64,000 bases of DNA. Origin: Saccharibacillus endophyticus. Lineage in GTDB: Bacteria > Bacillota > Bacilli > Paenibacillales > Paenibacillaceae. The notes beneath the pieces were generated by a model, which made no database searches, was not told where the DNA came from, and was given only the letters and a program-made list of their open reading frames with translations. A program made the translations under genes and the position numbers. The stretch covers positions 124,001 through 188,000 of the forward strand of contig NZ_JAAZWE010000006.1 of assembly GCF_013185185.1 (NCBI RefSeq), written 5' to 3'. Positions 53,380 through 62,495 of the stretch are shown piece by piece; the first letter of the stretch is position 1; the number at the start of each line of letters is the position of its first letter.

Positions 53380-55377
53380 ATGAACTTTTTTAAAAACAGG
53401 CGTGTTTCATTATCTTTAGGCAACAAACTTTTGATTTTCTTTACGGCTATTCTTGTTATCTCGCTTCTGGTTTCCGCTATCCTTTCTTATGAATCGGCAA
53501 AAAGCGCGCTTAGCAAAGAATTGACTTCCAATGCGACGTCTAGCGTTCAGACCATGAATGCGATCGTTACGCGCGATATTCAAGCAAAAGTCGATGCGGT
53601 TGATTATTTGGCCTCCATCGTCACCTCTGAAGATTTCGATACCGGAGGCTTCAAAACGAACTCGGTCAACGCGCCGCTCGAAAATTACGATCTGACGCAA
53701 AACGATGTCGATTTGGCTTATGCCGGATCGGAAGCGGGCGTGTACATCGGTTCGGCTTCCAGTTATGTAGACCTTCCCGCAGACTACGATCCCCGCACGC
53801 GCAGTTGGTATAGCCTCGCCATGGAAAATCCGGACCGTGCCGTCGTAACCGAGCCTTACATTTCGGCTTCGAGCGGAAAAACGGGAATTACAATCGCCAA
53901 GCGCATGGACGACGGAAGCGGCGTGATCGGTCTTGATATTTCGATCGACGCTTTGCTGCAAACGACGGAAACGATGCATATCGGCAAAGAAGGGTATGCC
54001 TTCATCACGACGGAAAACGGCACGTATATTTCACACCCCACCGTCGAAGCCGGTTCCAGCAATACCGTCTCTATGCGGCTCGCCGAACAACAAACGGCTA
54101 ACGGCATGTTCGACTACGTATTCGAAGACGAACCGAAAGTACTTGTTTACGCAAAAAACGAACTCAGCGGCTGGATCATCGCCGGCAGCTATTACGAAAA
54201 CGAGGTTCAGGAAGCCGCCCAACCGATCTTTTATCGCCTGATTATCGTTTTGGCCGTATCGCTGGTCGCCGGCGGGCTGTTCATTTGGCTGCTGACCCGA
54301 TCGATCGCGCGTCGGCTTAAAAACGTATCCCGGGCCGCCGAAGCGATCAGCGCGGGCGATCTTACCGGAACGGTAACCGATTCGGGTCGGGACGAAATCG
54401 GTCAGTTGGCCGCTTCGTTCCAAAGCATGAACGCTTCGCTCGGCAGCCTGGTCCGTTCGATTACGGGCTCCGTCTCGGACGTGGCCGCGTCTTCCGAAGA
54501 ACTGAGCGCCAGCGCCGAGCATACCGGCAAAGCGACCCGCCAAATCACCGAATCGATCGAGGCGTTCGCCGCGACCAGCGAACGTCAAAGCGACAGCGTG
54601 GCGGACAGCTCCCGCAGATTGGCCGAAATATTCGAATGGCTGTCCGAGCTCCGCAAAAATTCGGAGCGTTTGGCCCAAGCTTCCCGCAGCTCGGCCGAGA
54701 TGGCCGAAGAAGGCGATCTGCTCGTCGACCAAACGCTGGACCGCATCCGCGAAATCGATGTTTCCGTCCGCGAAGGCGGCGAGGTCATCTCCGGCCTGTC
54801 GGATAAATCGCAGACGATCACGGGCATTTTGCATACGATCGACGAGATCGCTTCGCAGACCAACCTGTTGGCGCTGAACGCTTCCATCGAAGCGGCACGC
54901 GCCGGCGAAGCCGGTCTCGGCTTTACCGTCGTTGCCAACGAAGTCAAAAAGCTTGCTCAGCAATCGGCCGACTCGGCCAAAACGATCGAAGGATTGATCC
55001 AGGATATCGTGGCCGATATTCAAGCTTCGCTGGAAACTTTCGTCAAGATCCGATCCTCCGTTACCGGCGGATTGGAAACGGCCGAACGCACCGCCGACAA
55101 CCTGCGTCAGCTCAAAACGGCTTCGGAAGAAGTGTCCGACGATCTGAACGGCATGAATACTCAGGTCGGCGAAATCGCGGGCCATGCCGAAGAAGTCGCT
55201 CAGTCCGTTCGCGAAATCGCCAAAGCAGCCGAAACGAACCAATCCGGCACGCACGAAATCGCCGCCGCGGCCGAAGAACAGCTGGCTTCGATGGAAGAGA
55301 TCGGACAATCGTCCGCTTCGCTTGCCCTGCTCGCCGAGCAGCTGCAAAACGAGATCGAACGTTTCAAAATCGACTGA
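53380..55377 (+). CDS. Methyl-accepting chemotaxis protein with double-Cache sensor
   Basis: Transmembrane chemoreceptor of 665 residues. N-terminal helix (LLIFFTAILVISLLVSAILS), then an extracellular dCache domain to about residue 280. DPRTRSWYSLAMENPDRAVV and ISASSGKTGITIAKRM are typical ligand-pocket segments. A second helix (LIIVLAVSLVAGGLFIWLLT), HAMP, and a signalling domain with hairpin tip IASQTNLLALNASIEAARAG follow. GAGGGGAG precedes the ATG. It is monocistronic between a sigma-D-like promoter and a terminator, placed between pyrR and dapL. dCache receptors usually sense amino acids or organic acids; the ligand is unknown here. Confidence 0.94.
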   Translation: MNFFKNRRVSLSLGNKLLIFFTAILVISLLVSAILSYESAKSALSKELTSNATSSVQTMNAIVTRDIQAKVDAVDYLASIVTSEDFDTGGFKTNSVNAPLENYDLTQNDVDLAYAGSEAGVYIGSASSYVDLPADYDPRTRSWYSLAMENPDRAVVTEPYISASSGKTGITIAKRMDDGSGVIGLDISIDALLQTTETMHIGKEGYAFITTENGTYISHPTVEAGSSNTVSMRLAEQQTANGMFDYVFEDEPKVLVYAKNELSGWIIAGSYYENEVQEAAQPIFYRLIIVLAVSLVAGGLFIWLLTRSIARRLKNVSRAAEAISAGDLTGTVTDSGRDEIGQLAASFQSMNASLGSLVRSITGSVSDVAASSEELSASAEHTGKATRQITESIEAFAATSERQSDSVADSSRRLAEIFEWLSELRKNSERLAQASRSSAEMAEEGDLLVDQTLDRIREIDVSVREGGEVISGLSDKSQTITGILHTIDEIASQTNLLALNASIEAARAGEAGLGFTVVANEVKKLAQQSADSAKTIEGLIQDIVADIQASLETFVKIRSSVTGGLETAERTADNLRQLKTASEEVSDDLNGMNTQVGEIAGHAEEVAQSVREIAKAAETNQSGTHEIAAAAEEQLASMEEIGQSSASLALLAEQLQNEIERFKID

Positions 55378-55399
55378 TCCGCCGGCATAAACCCGACAG

Positions 55400-55439
55400 A
55401 AAAAAGCCCGCTTCCGGAATATCCGGAAGCGGGCTTTTT
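55400..55439. terminator. Bidirectional terminator between chemoreceptor and dapL
   Basis: AAAAAGCCCGCTTCCGGA and its complement ending GGGCTTTTT form a long perfect stem, flanked by A and T runs on both sides, between converging genes. Confidence 0.93.
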
Positions 55440-55467
55440 AATCGTTCACATGAATGGCGGTTGCCGA

Positions 55468-56721
55468 TTAAAATTCGAATTCCACATCGCTCAAGCGACG
55501 CTTGATTTCTTCGATCACGCGTTTTTCTTGCTCTTCGCCTTTTGCTTCGAACGTCACGGAGAAACGCACGAACGAACCTGCATCGTCCCAAGGTACGGTA
55601 GAGATCAATTTCTCGCGGATCAGGAACTGCGAGAATGCTTCGCCGCTGCCGAACGCTTCGCCGCCTTTGATGCCTTTAGGCGCCTGTACGTACAGGAAGA
55701 ACGAGCCTTTCGGCTTAGTCGCCGTGAAGCCCAACTCGTTCAACGCGGCTACGAGCATGTCGTGGCGACGCGAATATTTCTCGGCGATTTTTTCCGTGAT
55801 CGACGGATTGGCCAGGCCGTAAGCGGCCGCTTTTTGAATCGCGATGAATTGGCCGGAATCGTTATTGTCTTTGACGTCGCTGAACGCTTTGACGATGAGC
55901 GGGTTACCGGCTACAAAACCGATTCTCCAACCCGTCATGTTGTACGACTTCGATAGGGAATGCAGCTCGATGCCCACGTCTTTCGCACCCGGCGTGCTCA
56001 GGAAGCTGAGCGGCTTCAGGCCGTCATAAGTCAGCGCGGCATACGGAGCATCGTGTACCACGATGACTTCGTTGGCTTTTGCCCACTCTACAACTTTAGC
56101 GAAGAACTCGGGAGTCGCGCTGGCGCCTGTCGGGTTATTTGGATAGTTCAGGTACAGCAGCTTGGCACGCTTGGCGATGTCGGCCGGAATAGAGTCCAGG
56201 TCCGGCAGGAAGTCGTTTTCTTTGGTCAGCTGCACGTTGTAGACTTCGCCGCCTACGTATTTGGTGTGCGTGCCCAGAACCGGGTAACCCGGAACGGTCA
56301 GGATTGCCACGTCGCCCGGGTTGATGAACACGGACGGCAGCATCGCGAGGGCCGGCTTGGAGCCGATCGAGTGCACGATTTCCGTCGTCGGGTCAATGCC
56401 TTCGACTTTGAACACGTCTGCCAGGTATTGAGCCGCAGCGGCTTTGAATTCCGGGATGCCGTTGTCCGCGTAACCGCGGTTTTCAGGCTTTGCCGCTTCT
56501 TCGGCGAGCTTGGCCACGATGCCTGCATCCGCCATTTCGTCGGGTTCGCCTACGCCCATGTCAATCAGTTCGACATCCGGGAAAGCTTGGCGTGCTGCTG
56601 CTTTGGCGCGTTTGATTTTTTCGAATTTATAAATGTTGGTGTCCTTGCCGTAGTTTGCTCCGCCGATCCGATCGGCGAAAACTTGCTGGACGAATGTGTT
56701 TTGATACTGTTCGATACTCAT
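55468..56721 (-). CDS. dapL: PLP-dependent aminotransferase, LL-diaminopimelate aminotransferase type
   Basis: Fold-type I aminotransferase of 417 residues. It would convert tetrahydrodipicolinate and glutamate to LL-diaminopimelate for lysine and cell wall synthesis. The PLP lysine is in HSLSKSYNMTGWRIGF, the conserved NYPNNPTG loop is present, and HDAPYAALTYDG precedes them. The N-terminal RIGGANYGKDTNIYKFEK and the overall length fit the Bacillales DapL-like branch. Alanine or aspartate specificity cannot be excluded from sequence alone. AAGGAG precedes the ATG. It stands between rluD and the chemoreceptor, interrupting the Bacillus-like gene order. Confidence 0.8.
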   Translation of the reverse strand: MSIEQYQNTFVQQVFADRIGGANYGKDTNIYKFEKIKRAKAAARQAFPDVELIDMGVGEPDEMADAGIVAKLAEEAAKPENRGYADNGIPEFKAAAAQYLADVFKVEGIDPTTEIVHSIGSKPALAMLPSVFINPGDVAILTVPGYPVLGTHTKYVGGEVYNVQLTKENDFLPDLDSIPADIAKRAKLLYLNYPNNPTGASATPEFFAKVVEWAKANEVIVVHDAPYAALTYDGLKPLSFLSTPGAKDVGIELHSLSKSYNMTGWRIGFVAGNPLIVKAFSDVKDNNDSGQFIAIQKAAAYGLANPSITEKIAEKYSRRHDMLVAALNELGFTATKPKGSFFLYVQAPKGIKGGEAFGSGEAFSQFLIREKLISTVPWDDAGSFVRFSVTFEAKGEEQEKRVIEEIKRRLSDVEFEF

Positions 56722-56835
56722 GGTTAAGGTCAGCTCCTTGGGCAGAATGTTCTATGTTCTATCATGCCTCAAATTCGGGGGCAGGGACATGGATTATGTG
56801 GCGGAAAATTTAGTTTTTTTGCGCAGAGGGGGGTG

Positions 56836-56977
56836 TGACGCTTCGGGGTGGAAGGGCCTGCGGATCGCTGTTGCATTCCGGTTTTTCCCGATTGGAACAA
56901 AACCTTTACTGGTGGTAAAAAACCGGAATGCAAAGGCGAGCGCTGCGCTTCCTACGGCTCCTTCCACCCCTCCGCTC
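56836..56977. repeat. Long covarying hairpin, copy D (between rluD and dapL)
   Basis: Inner stem TTGCATTCCGGTTTTT (56871) with its complement at 56918, and outer stem GGGGTGGAAGG (56845) with CCTTCCACCCC (56960). The loop is GATTGGAACAAAAC...ACTGGTGG, nearly the same as copy C, as are the flanks GATCGCTGTTG, CAAAGGCGAGCGCT and CCCTCCGCTCC. Stem bases differ from C in compensating pairs. It dominates the 468-base gap 56722-57189. Confidence 0.85.
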
Positions 56978-57020
56978 CGTCCGCGCATTGTGGTAAGGGG
57001 GCAAAGAGCGAGAGAGAAAA

Positions 57021-57050
57021 GCACCTGCCCCTTTTGAAAGGGGCAGGTGC
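57021..57050 (-). terminator. Terminator of the rluD transcript
   Basis: GCACCTGCCCCTT and AAGGGGCAGGTGC form a 13-bp stem. On minus it is followed by TTTTCTC. A second hairpin, GTTCGCCT/AGGCGAAC (about 57071-57093), and a repeated GCGAATCGCC lie between it and the gene. Confidence 0.8.
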
Positions 57051-57189
57051 AGGGGCGGGCGTTGCCCTTCGGTTCGCCTGATTGGGAGGCGAACTATAAA
57101 GATGGGCTCCGCTTTGCGAATCGCCGAGGGCCAGGTCAAGTGCGGGGCTCTCGCTGCGCGAATCGCCAAGCGCATAGAAGGCAATCGCG

Positions 57190-58161
57190 TTAGCGGCTGC
57201 GAAGGTAGGTCAGCAGCTCTTCCATATCGGCAGGTAACGGGGCGGAGAACTCAAGGCGTTCTCCGGTCGTCGGGTGCGTAAAGCCCAGTGAAGCGGCGTG
57301 AAGGGCTTGGCCCTGCATTTTGATGCCGCCGCTTCGGCCGTACATGGGATCGCCGACCAGAGGGTGGCCGATGAATTTCATGTGGGCGCGGATCTGGTGG
57401 GTACGGCCGGTTTCGAGCTTCAGTTCAAGCAAAGCGTAATCGCCGAAGCGTTCAATGACGTTGAAGTGCGTGATGGCGTGTTTGCCCCCGGCTTGGACAA
57501 CCGTGTACATTTTGCGGTCGTGAGGGTCGCGGGCCAGGTTGGCTTCGACGGTGCCGTGGGTGTGCGCGATGTTGCCGCGTACCAATGCGTTATAGATTCG
57601 GCTCACGGAGTGGTCTTTGAGCTGCGCGGACAAAGACGCGTGCGCTTTATCGTTTTTGGCAGCCATCAGGAGGCCGCTGGTGTCTTTGTCGATGCGGTGC
57701 ACGATACCGGGGCGGAGTTCGCCGTTGATGCCGGACAGGTCTTTGCAGTGGAACATCAGGGCGTTGACTAATGTGCCGGATGAATGACCTACAGCCGGAT
57801 GGACGACCATGCCGCGGGGTTTGTTGACGACGATCACGTCGGCGTCTTCGTAGACGATCTCAAGCGGAATGTCTTCGGCTACGATATCGACCGATTCCGG
57901 CTGCGGTACGCGGACTTCGACTTGCTCGCCTGCGGACAGCTTGTAGTTGGCTTTCGCGGTACGTCCGTTTACGGTAACGTGCCCCTGCTCGATCCAAAGT
58001 TGAATCTGGGAACGGGATACGTCGCCTTCGATCGATTCGGTGACGTATTTATCAAGGCGCTGCTTATTGTCTTCGGCAGCAACGTTCCATTGCAAAACTT
58101 CTTCTTCGTTACCGTTCTCTTCCGCCGAAGCGTCAGGAACATTGGATGGCTGTTCAGTCAT
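57190..58161 (-). CDS. rluD: RluA/RluD-family 23S rRNA pseudouridine synthase (YlyB type)
   Basis: Isomerises specific uridines of 23S rRNA to pseudouridine. 323 residues with an acidic N-terminus, an S4 RNA-binding domain (LDKYVTESIEGDVSRSQIQL), then the catalytic domain. The catalytic Asp lies in HRIDKDTSGLLMAAK, and KLETGRTHQIRAHMKFIGHP is the second family motif. It starts three bases after lspA ends, so they are co-transcribed, as in B. subtilis (lspA-ylyB). The exact target uridines are inferred only. Confidence 0.93.
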   Translation of the reverse strand: MTEQPSNVPDASAEENGNEEEVLQWNVAAEDNKQRLDKYVTESIEGDVSRSQIQLWIEQGHVTVNGRTAKANYKLSAGEQVEVRVPQPESVDIVAEDIPLEIVYEDADVIVVNKPRGMVVHPAVGHSSGTLVNALMFHCKDLSGINGELRPGIVHRIDKDTSGLLMAAKNDKAHASLSAQLKDHSVSRIYNALVRGNIAHTHGTVEANLARDPHDRKMYTVVQAGGKHAITHFNVIERFGDYALLELKLETGRTHQIRAHMKFIGHPLVGDPMYGRSGGIKMQGQALHAASLGFTHPTTGERLEFSAPLPADMEELLTYLRSR

Positions 58162-58164
58162 TAA

Positions 58165-58671
58165 TTAGTCCTCCGTACGTTGTTCTGGCTGGTTTGCAGG
58201 CTGAGGTTCATTCGGACGACGCGAATCGAGCAGCGTATCGAGGATAATCAGCACGACGCCGACCACGATGCAGGCATCGGCCACGTTGAAGATCGGAAAG
58301 CTGTAACTGCCGAAATTAAACAGGAAAAAGTCCACGACTTCGCCCATGCGAACGCGGTCCAGGAAGTTGCCGAGCGCTCCGCCCAGTACCAAGCTGAGGG
58401 CGATCGGAAGCATGCGTGCCGAACCTTTGGCACTTTTTACCCGCTGAAGATACCAAATGATCCCGGCTACGACCACCAGAGTCACAATGATAAAGAACCA
58501 CTGTTTCTCCTGCAAAATGCCGAATGCGGCGCCTTTATTTCGGTGCGAAGTCAAAATGAAGAAATCGCCGATGACCGGAATTTGATCTCGAATTTCCATA
58601 CGCGTAGCTACCAGATACTTCGTTCCTTGGTCGATCAGAAAAGCTACAAGCGCGATCACATAATAAATCAC
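58165..58671 (-). CDS. lspA: Lipoprotein signal peptidase (signal peptidase II)
   Basis: Membrane aspartyl protease that cleaves prolipoprotein signal peptides after lipid attachment; it would process the three binding lipoproteins in this window. 168 residues, four helices. The catalytic Asp residues lie in GNFLDRVRMGEVVDFF and FNVADACIVVG. The start is GTG at 58671 with GAGGTG upstream. It is overlapped in function and transcript with rluD and separated from ileS by a terminator. Confidence 0.95.
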   Translation of the reverse strand: MIYYVIALVAFLIDQGTKYLVATRMEIRDQIPVIGDFFILTSHRNKGAAFGILQEKQWFFIIVTLVVVAGIIWYLQRVKSAKGSARMLPIALSLVLGGALGNFLDRVRMGEVVDFFLFNFGSYSFPIFNVADACIVVGVVLIILDTLLDSRRPNEPQPANQPEQRTED

Positions 58672-58850
58672 GTTAATCCGTCACCTCGTATTTAAGATAC
58701 ATGCTCATGAGTCCCGGGAAACGGAAGCAAGTGCGTCCTTTCCAACCCGTCTATTGTAGCACAGCGCCGAATAGAGCGTCTATCGTCCCAAAGCGTATCT
58801 TCCTACCTCGAAGGAAGGCGCTTTGAATACATCTTCTCTTTATAACAAAC

Positions 58851-58885
58851 AAACAGTGCCTGTCAGATTTGCACAGGCACTGTTT
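58851..58885 (-). terminator. Hairpin after ileS
   Basis: AAACAGTGCCTGT and ACAGGCACTGTTT form a 13-bp stem 40 bases after the ileS stop, followed on minus by GTTTGTTTG, a weak T run. The likely end of the ileS mRNA. Confidence 0.65.
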
Positions 58886-58924
58886 GCTGCGTCTTATTTG
58901 CTTGATTCGTCCCTTATTCTTACA

Positions 58925-61900
58925 TCAATCGACTTTGATTCCGACTTCTTTACCGTTCAGCGTCATACGCTCCATACCGTCCGCGCTGCCGAACGATACA
59001 TGGTTGACCAATACGTTCTCGCGCAACACAGATTCAAACGCGGTAAGCGCGGCTTGCAGTTCGGCGTCGACGTCGAGCTTCAGATCCACGTACTGCTCAA
59101 CCTTGAGGTCGAGCTTTTTGCGCGTATCCTGAACCGCACGGACGATCTCGCGAACCCAGCCTTCTTGTTCAAGCTCCGGCGTCACATCCGTATTCAATGC
59201 GACGGTCAAGCCGTAGCCCGAAGCGGAAGCAAAACCTTCTTTGGCCTTTTTCTCGATCAACAGCTCTTCGCTTGTCACCTGCAGCTCTTCGCCGTCGGTC
59301 GATGCGATATTGAACGAGCCGCTGTCCACGACCGCGCGCGTTTCTTCCGCCGTCATGCCTTTGAAATGGTTTTGCAGGAAGCCGACGTTTTTGCCGTACT
59401 TTTTGCCTGCTACCTTCAAGTTCAGCTTGAGCGTGTAATCGACGAAGTCGCTGTCCCCGCTCTCGATACGGATTTCCTTCACGTTGATCTCGTCTTTGAC
59501 GATCTCGGCGTAATCCGCCAAATCGAATTCGCGGTCCATCGACACGATCAGCTCGGACAGCGGTTGACGCGTCTTCAAGCTGTTTTCGTTCCGCACGTTG
59601 CGCGCAAGTTCAACGATCTGCTGCGACGTTTTCATATCGCGCTCCAGCTCGGCATCGATCAGCGAAGCGTCGGCTTCCGGATAGTCGGCCAAATGCACGC
59701 TTGTTTTGCCGCCCAGATTGCTGTACAGGTCTTCCGCCAATACAGGCATGAACGGCGCGATCAGACGCGCCAGCGTGCTCAGCACTTCGGCCAGCGTACG
59801 GTAAGCATCAAGCTTGTCTTCCGTCAGGCCGCTGCCCCAGAAACGGTCGCGCGAACGACGGATATACCAGTTGCTCAGACCGTCGACGAATTCTTCGATG
59901 CCTTTTGCCGCGGTCAGGAAGTCGTTGTCGGACAACGCTTCGTTCGCCGTTGTCACCAGGCTGTGCAGACGGGACAAGATCCAACGGTCCAGACGGCCCG
60001 TCGGCACTTGGAACGGATATTCCGCCGGATCGAAACCGTCGATATCCGCATAAAGCGTCAGGAACGCGTGCGTGTTCACGATCGTGTCCACGACCTTCGA
60101 CTTCGCTTCGCCGACGACGCTCTTCGAGAAACGCTTCGTGTTCCACGGCGCGCTGTCGGCCAGCATGACCCAACGGAACGCGTCCATGCCGTACTCTTCG
60201 AGCACTTCCCACGGATCGACCACGTTGCCTTTGGATTTGGACATCTTCTGACCGTTCTCGTCCAGGATATGGCCGGTCGCCATCACGGATTTGTACGGCG
60301 CTTCGCCGGTGATCATGGTCGATACCGCCAGCAAGCTGTAGAACCAGCCGCGCGTCTGGTCGATGCCTTCCACGATCATGTCGGCCGGGTATTGCGCTTT
60401 GAACGTTTCTTCGTTTTCGAACGGATAATGCTGTTGGGCGAACGGCATCGATCCGCTGTCGAACCAGACGTCGATCACTTCCGGCGTACGGGTCATGACC
60501 GCGCCTTCGGCAAACGGCGATTTCAGCTTGATCTCGTCCACGTAAGGCTTGTGCAGCTCGATGTCTTCCGGCACGAAGTCTACGGCGCGTTCGCGCAGAT
60601 CGGCGATGCTTTTCGGTGCGTACTGCTTGCCTGTCTCTTCGCATACCCAGACGTTGAGCGGCGTGCCCCAGTAGCGGTTACGGCTGATGTTCCAGTCGAT
60701 CAGATCGTCCAGGAACTTGCCGAAGCGGCCGTCGCGAACGTGATCCGGGTACCATTTTACGCCTTTGTTGTTTTCGACCAGCTTGTCTTTGACCGCAGTC
60801 GTTTGGATGAACCAGCTGTCCGTCGCGTAGTACAGCAGCGGCGTGTGGCATCTCCAGCAGAACGGGTAGCTGTGCTCGTATTTTTCTTTGCTGTACAGAC
60901 GGCCTTTTTCGGAAAGGTACTTCACGATTTCGATGTCGATTTCTCCGTCTTTGACGAAACGTCCGGCGAAGTCGGTCACTTGGTCCACGAAACGGCCTTG
61001 CGAATCGACGAGATTGATAAAGCTGATCCCGTTTTCGCGACAAACGCGGTAATCGTCTTCGCCGAAAGCAGGCGCCAAATGCACGATACCCGTACCGCTG
61101 GAATCCGTAACGAAGTCCGCGCCGAGTACCACATGTCCTTTTTCCGGCGTAAAGTAATGGAACGGAGCGTCATAGCTCAAGCCCACCAGCTCGGAGCCTT
61201 GCAGCTCGGACAACGTCTCGTATTCGCCTTTCAGCACGCTTCCCGTCAAGTTTTTCGCCAGGATCAGCACTTCGCCTTCCTGCTTTACCTTCACGTACGT
61301 CATGCTTGGATTAACGGCCAAAGCCATATTGGAAGGCAGCGTCCAAGGCGTCGTCGTCCAAGCCAAAACGAATTCGCCGTTTTCCAGCTTGAATTTGGCC
61401 GTGGCGCTCAGGTCTTTGACGTCTTCGTAGCCTTGGGCCACTTCATGCGAGCTCAGCGTCGTTTGGCAGGACGGACAGTACGGGCTGACGCGGTGTCCGC
61501 GGTACAGCAGTCCTTTGTCGTGGATGGTGCCGAGCAGGTTCCAGACGCTCTCGATGTACTTGTTGTCGAGCGTGATGTACGGGTTATCGAGGTCTGTCCA
61601 GTAGCCGATCGCTTCGGTCAGATCGCGCCACTGTTTCTCGTACGTGAAGACACTCTCTTTACACTTTTTGATAAACTTCTCGACGCCGTACTCTTCGATA
61701 TCGTGCTTGCCGGAGATGCCGAGCTGCTTTTCCACGCCCAGTTCGACCGGAAGTCCGTGCGTGTCCCAGCCTGCTTTGCGCACGACATGGAAGCCTTTCA
61801 TCGTCTGGTAGCGGCCTACGAAGTCCTTAATGACGCGTCCCAGCACGTGTCCGATATGCGGTACCCCGTTTGCGGTCGGCGGACCTTCGTAGAAAACGAA

Positions 61901-62017
61901 ATTCGGCTTGCCTTCGCGGTTTTCGATCGATTGTTTGAACGTATTTTCTTCATTCCAACGGTTTAGCACACGCAGGTCGCGTGCGCGCGCTTTTTCTTTC
62001 ACATCGACTCTTTGCAT
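58925..62017 (-). CDS. ileS: Isoleucyl-tRNA synthetase, type 2 (eukaryote-like) form
   Basis: Charges tRNA-Ile with isoleucine. 1030 residues, longer than the roughly 920-residue type 1 enzyme of B. subtilis. The class I signatures are HIGH in GPPTANGVPHIGHVLGR and KMSKS in QKMSKSKGNVVDPW. The editing-domain threonine-rich segment is LAWTTTPWTLPSNMAL. The first motif's GPPTANG context and the lack of the C-terminal Cys zinc finger place it with the Thermus/eukaryote-like branch. AAGGAG precedes the ATG. A T-box leader with an ATC specifier controls it. Confidence 0.95.
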   Translation of the reverse strand: MQRVDVKEKARARDLRVLNRWNEENTFKQSIENREGKPNFVFYEGPPTANGVPHIGHVLGRVIKDFVGRYQTMKGFHVVRKAGWDTHGLPVELGVEKQLGISGKHDIEEYGVEKFIKKCKESVFTYEKQWRDLTEAIGYWTDLDNPYITLDNKYIESVWNLLGTIHDKGLLYRGHRVSPYCPSCQTTLSSHEVAQGYEDVKDLSATAKFKLENGEFVLAWTTTPWTLPSNMALAVNPSMTYVKVKQEGEVLILAKNLTGSVLKGEYETLSELQGSELVGLSYDAPFHYFTPEKGHVVLGADFVTDSSGTGIVHLAPAFGEDDYRVCRENGISFINLVDSQGRFVDQVTDFAGRFVKDGEIDIEIVKYLSEKGRLYSKEKYEHSYPFCWRCHTPLLYYATDSWFIQTTAVKDKLVENNKGVKWYPDHVRDGRFGKFLDDLIDWNISRNRYWGTPLNVWVCEETGKQYAPKSIADLRERAVDFVPEDIELHKPYVDEIKLKSPFAEGAVMTRTPEVIDVWFDSGSMPFAQQHYPFENEETFKAQYPADMIVEGIDQTRGWFYSLLAVSTMITGEAPYKSVMATGHILDENGQKMSKSKGNVVDPWEVLEEYGMDAFRWVMLADSAPWNTKRFSKSVVGEAKSKVVDTIVNTHAFLTLYADIDGFDPAEYPFQVPTGRLDRWILSRLHSLVTTANEALSDNDFLTAAKGIEEFVDGLSNWYIRRSRDRFWGSGLTEDKLDAYRTLAEVLSTLARLIAPFMPVLAEDLYSNLGGKTSVHLADYPEADASLIDAELERDMKTSQQIVELARNVRNENSLKTRQPLSELIVSMDREFDLADYAEIVKDEINVKEIRIESGDSDFVDYTLKLNLKVAGKKYGKNVGFLQNHFKGMTAEETRAVVDSGSFNIASTDGEELQVTSEELLIEKKAKEGFASASGYGLTVALNTDVTPELEQEGWVREIVRAVQDTRKKLDLKVEQYVDLKLDVDAELQAALTAFESVLRENVLVNHVSFGSADGMERMTLNGKEVGIKVD

Positions 62018-62430
62018 CGTTGTCGGCTCCTTTTTTGGTCAAAAATAAAACCCCGTCCCTGAAAAGGGACGAGGTTAGCTCGCGTTACCACCCTTGTTTC
62101 GCCGATTGCACGTCCTGTCCGAAAAACGTCTGAGCACTCCGCTTTTCGGGCACCGCGCAAAAAAGCGACACCTTAGTCTCCGTATCGATCAATACGGGTC
62201 CGTTGTAACGGTCGGCTTCCGGTACGGCCTACTCTCTTTTTGCGAACCTCGCGATCACTTGGCAAAAAGGATTCGAACGTACTTCTCCGGGATGATCTTC
62301 GGTCTATGCTTCGCACGCCGGCTTGCAGCTCGTAAAGGCCCGGCTCTCTGAAGAACGAATAGCATGACTTACTGTTCCCATCGTTGAATTTGATTCATGA
62401 TTGTTTACGAATAAAACGCCGATACGGCGT
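62018..62430 (-). promoter_or_regulatory. Isoleucine T-box leader of ileS
   Basis: About 410 bases of untranslated leader. The T-box sequence AAGGGTGGTAACGCGAGC lies at 62096-62079, followed by the terminator CCTCGTCCCT/AGGGACGGGG with TTTTATTTTTG (62041-62074). Upstream, the specifier region reads CGAAGATCATCCCGG, with an ATC triplet at 62291-62296. Uncharged tRNA-Ile would pair with both and allow read-through. TTGACA, 17 bases, TATAAA at 62465-62437 is the promoter. Confidence 0.9.
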
Positions 62431-62432
62431 CT
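62415..62432 (-). terminator. Short hairpin at the ileS leader start
   Basis: ACGCCG and CGGCGT with a short loop, followed on minus by TTTTATTC. It lies just downstream of the ileS promoter -10, so it could end read-through from divIVA or form the 5' hairpin of the ileS leader. Confidence 0.55.
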
Positions 62433-62495
62433 TTTATTTATAGCGCTAACCGCGCCGGTTGTCAATAGTTGACACAGAGGACGGTCAGCCGCCGC

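Noticed and set aside
57071..57180. Repeated GCGAATCGCC and small hairpins near the rluD end
   Set aside because: Only two short copies with no regular spacing; not a CRISPR or iteron array.
58823..61966. 1047-codon plus-strand frame opposite ileS
   Set aside because: Shadow of ileS on the other strand; no start signal and no recognisable protein motif.
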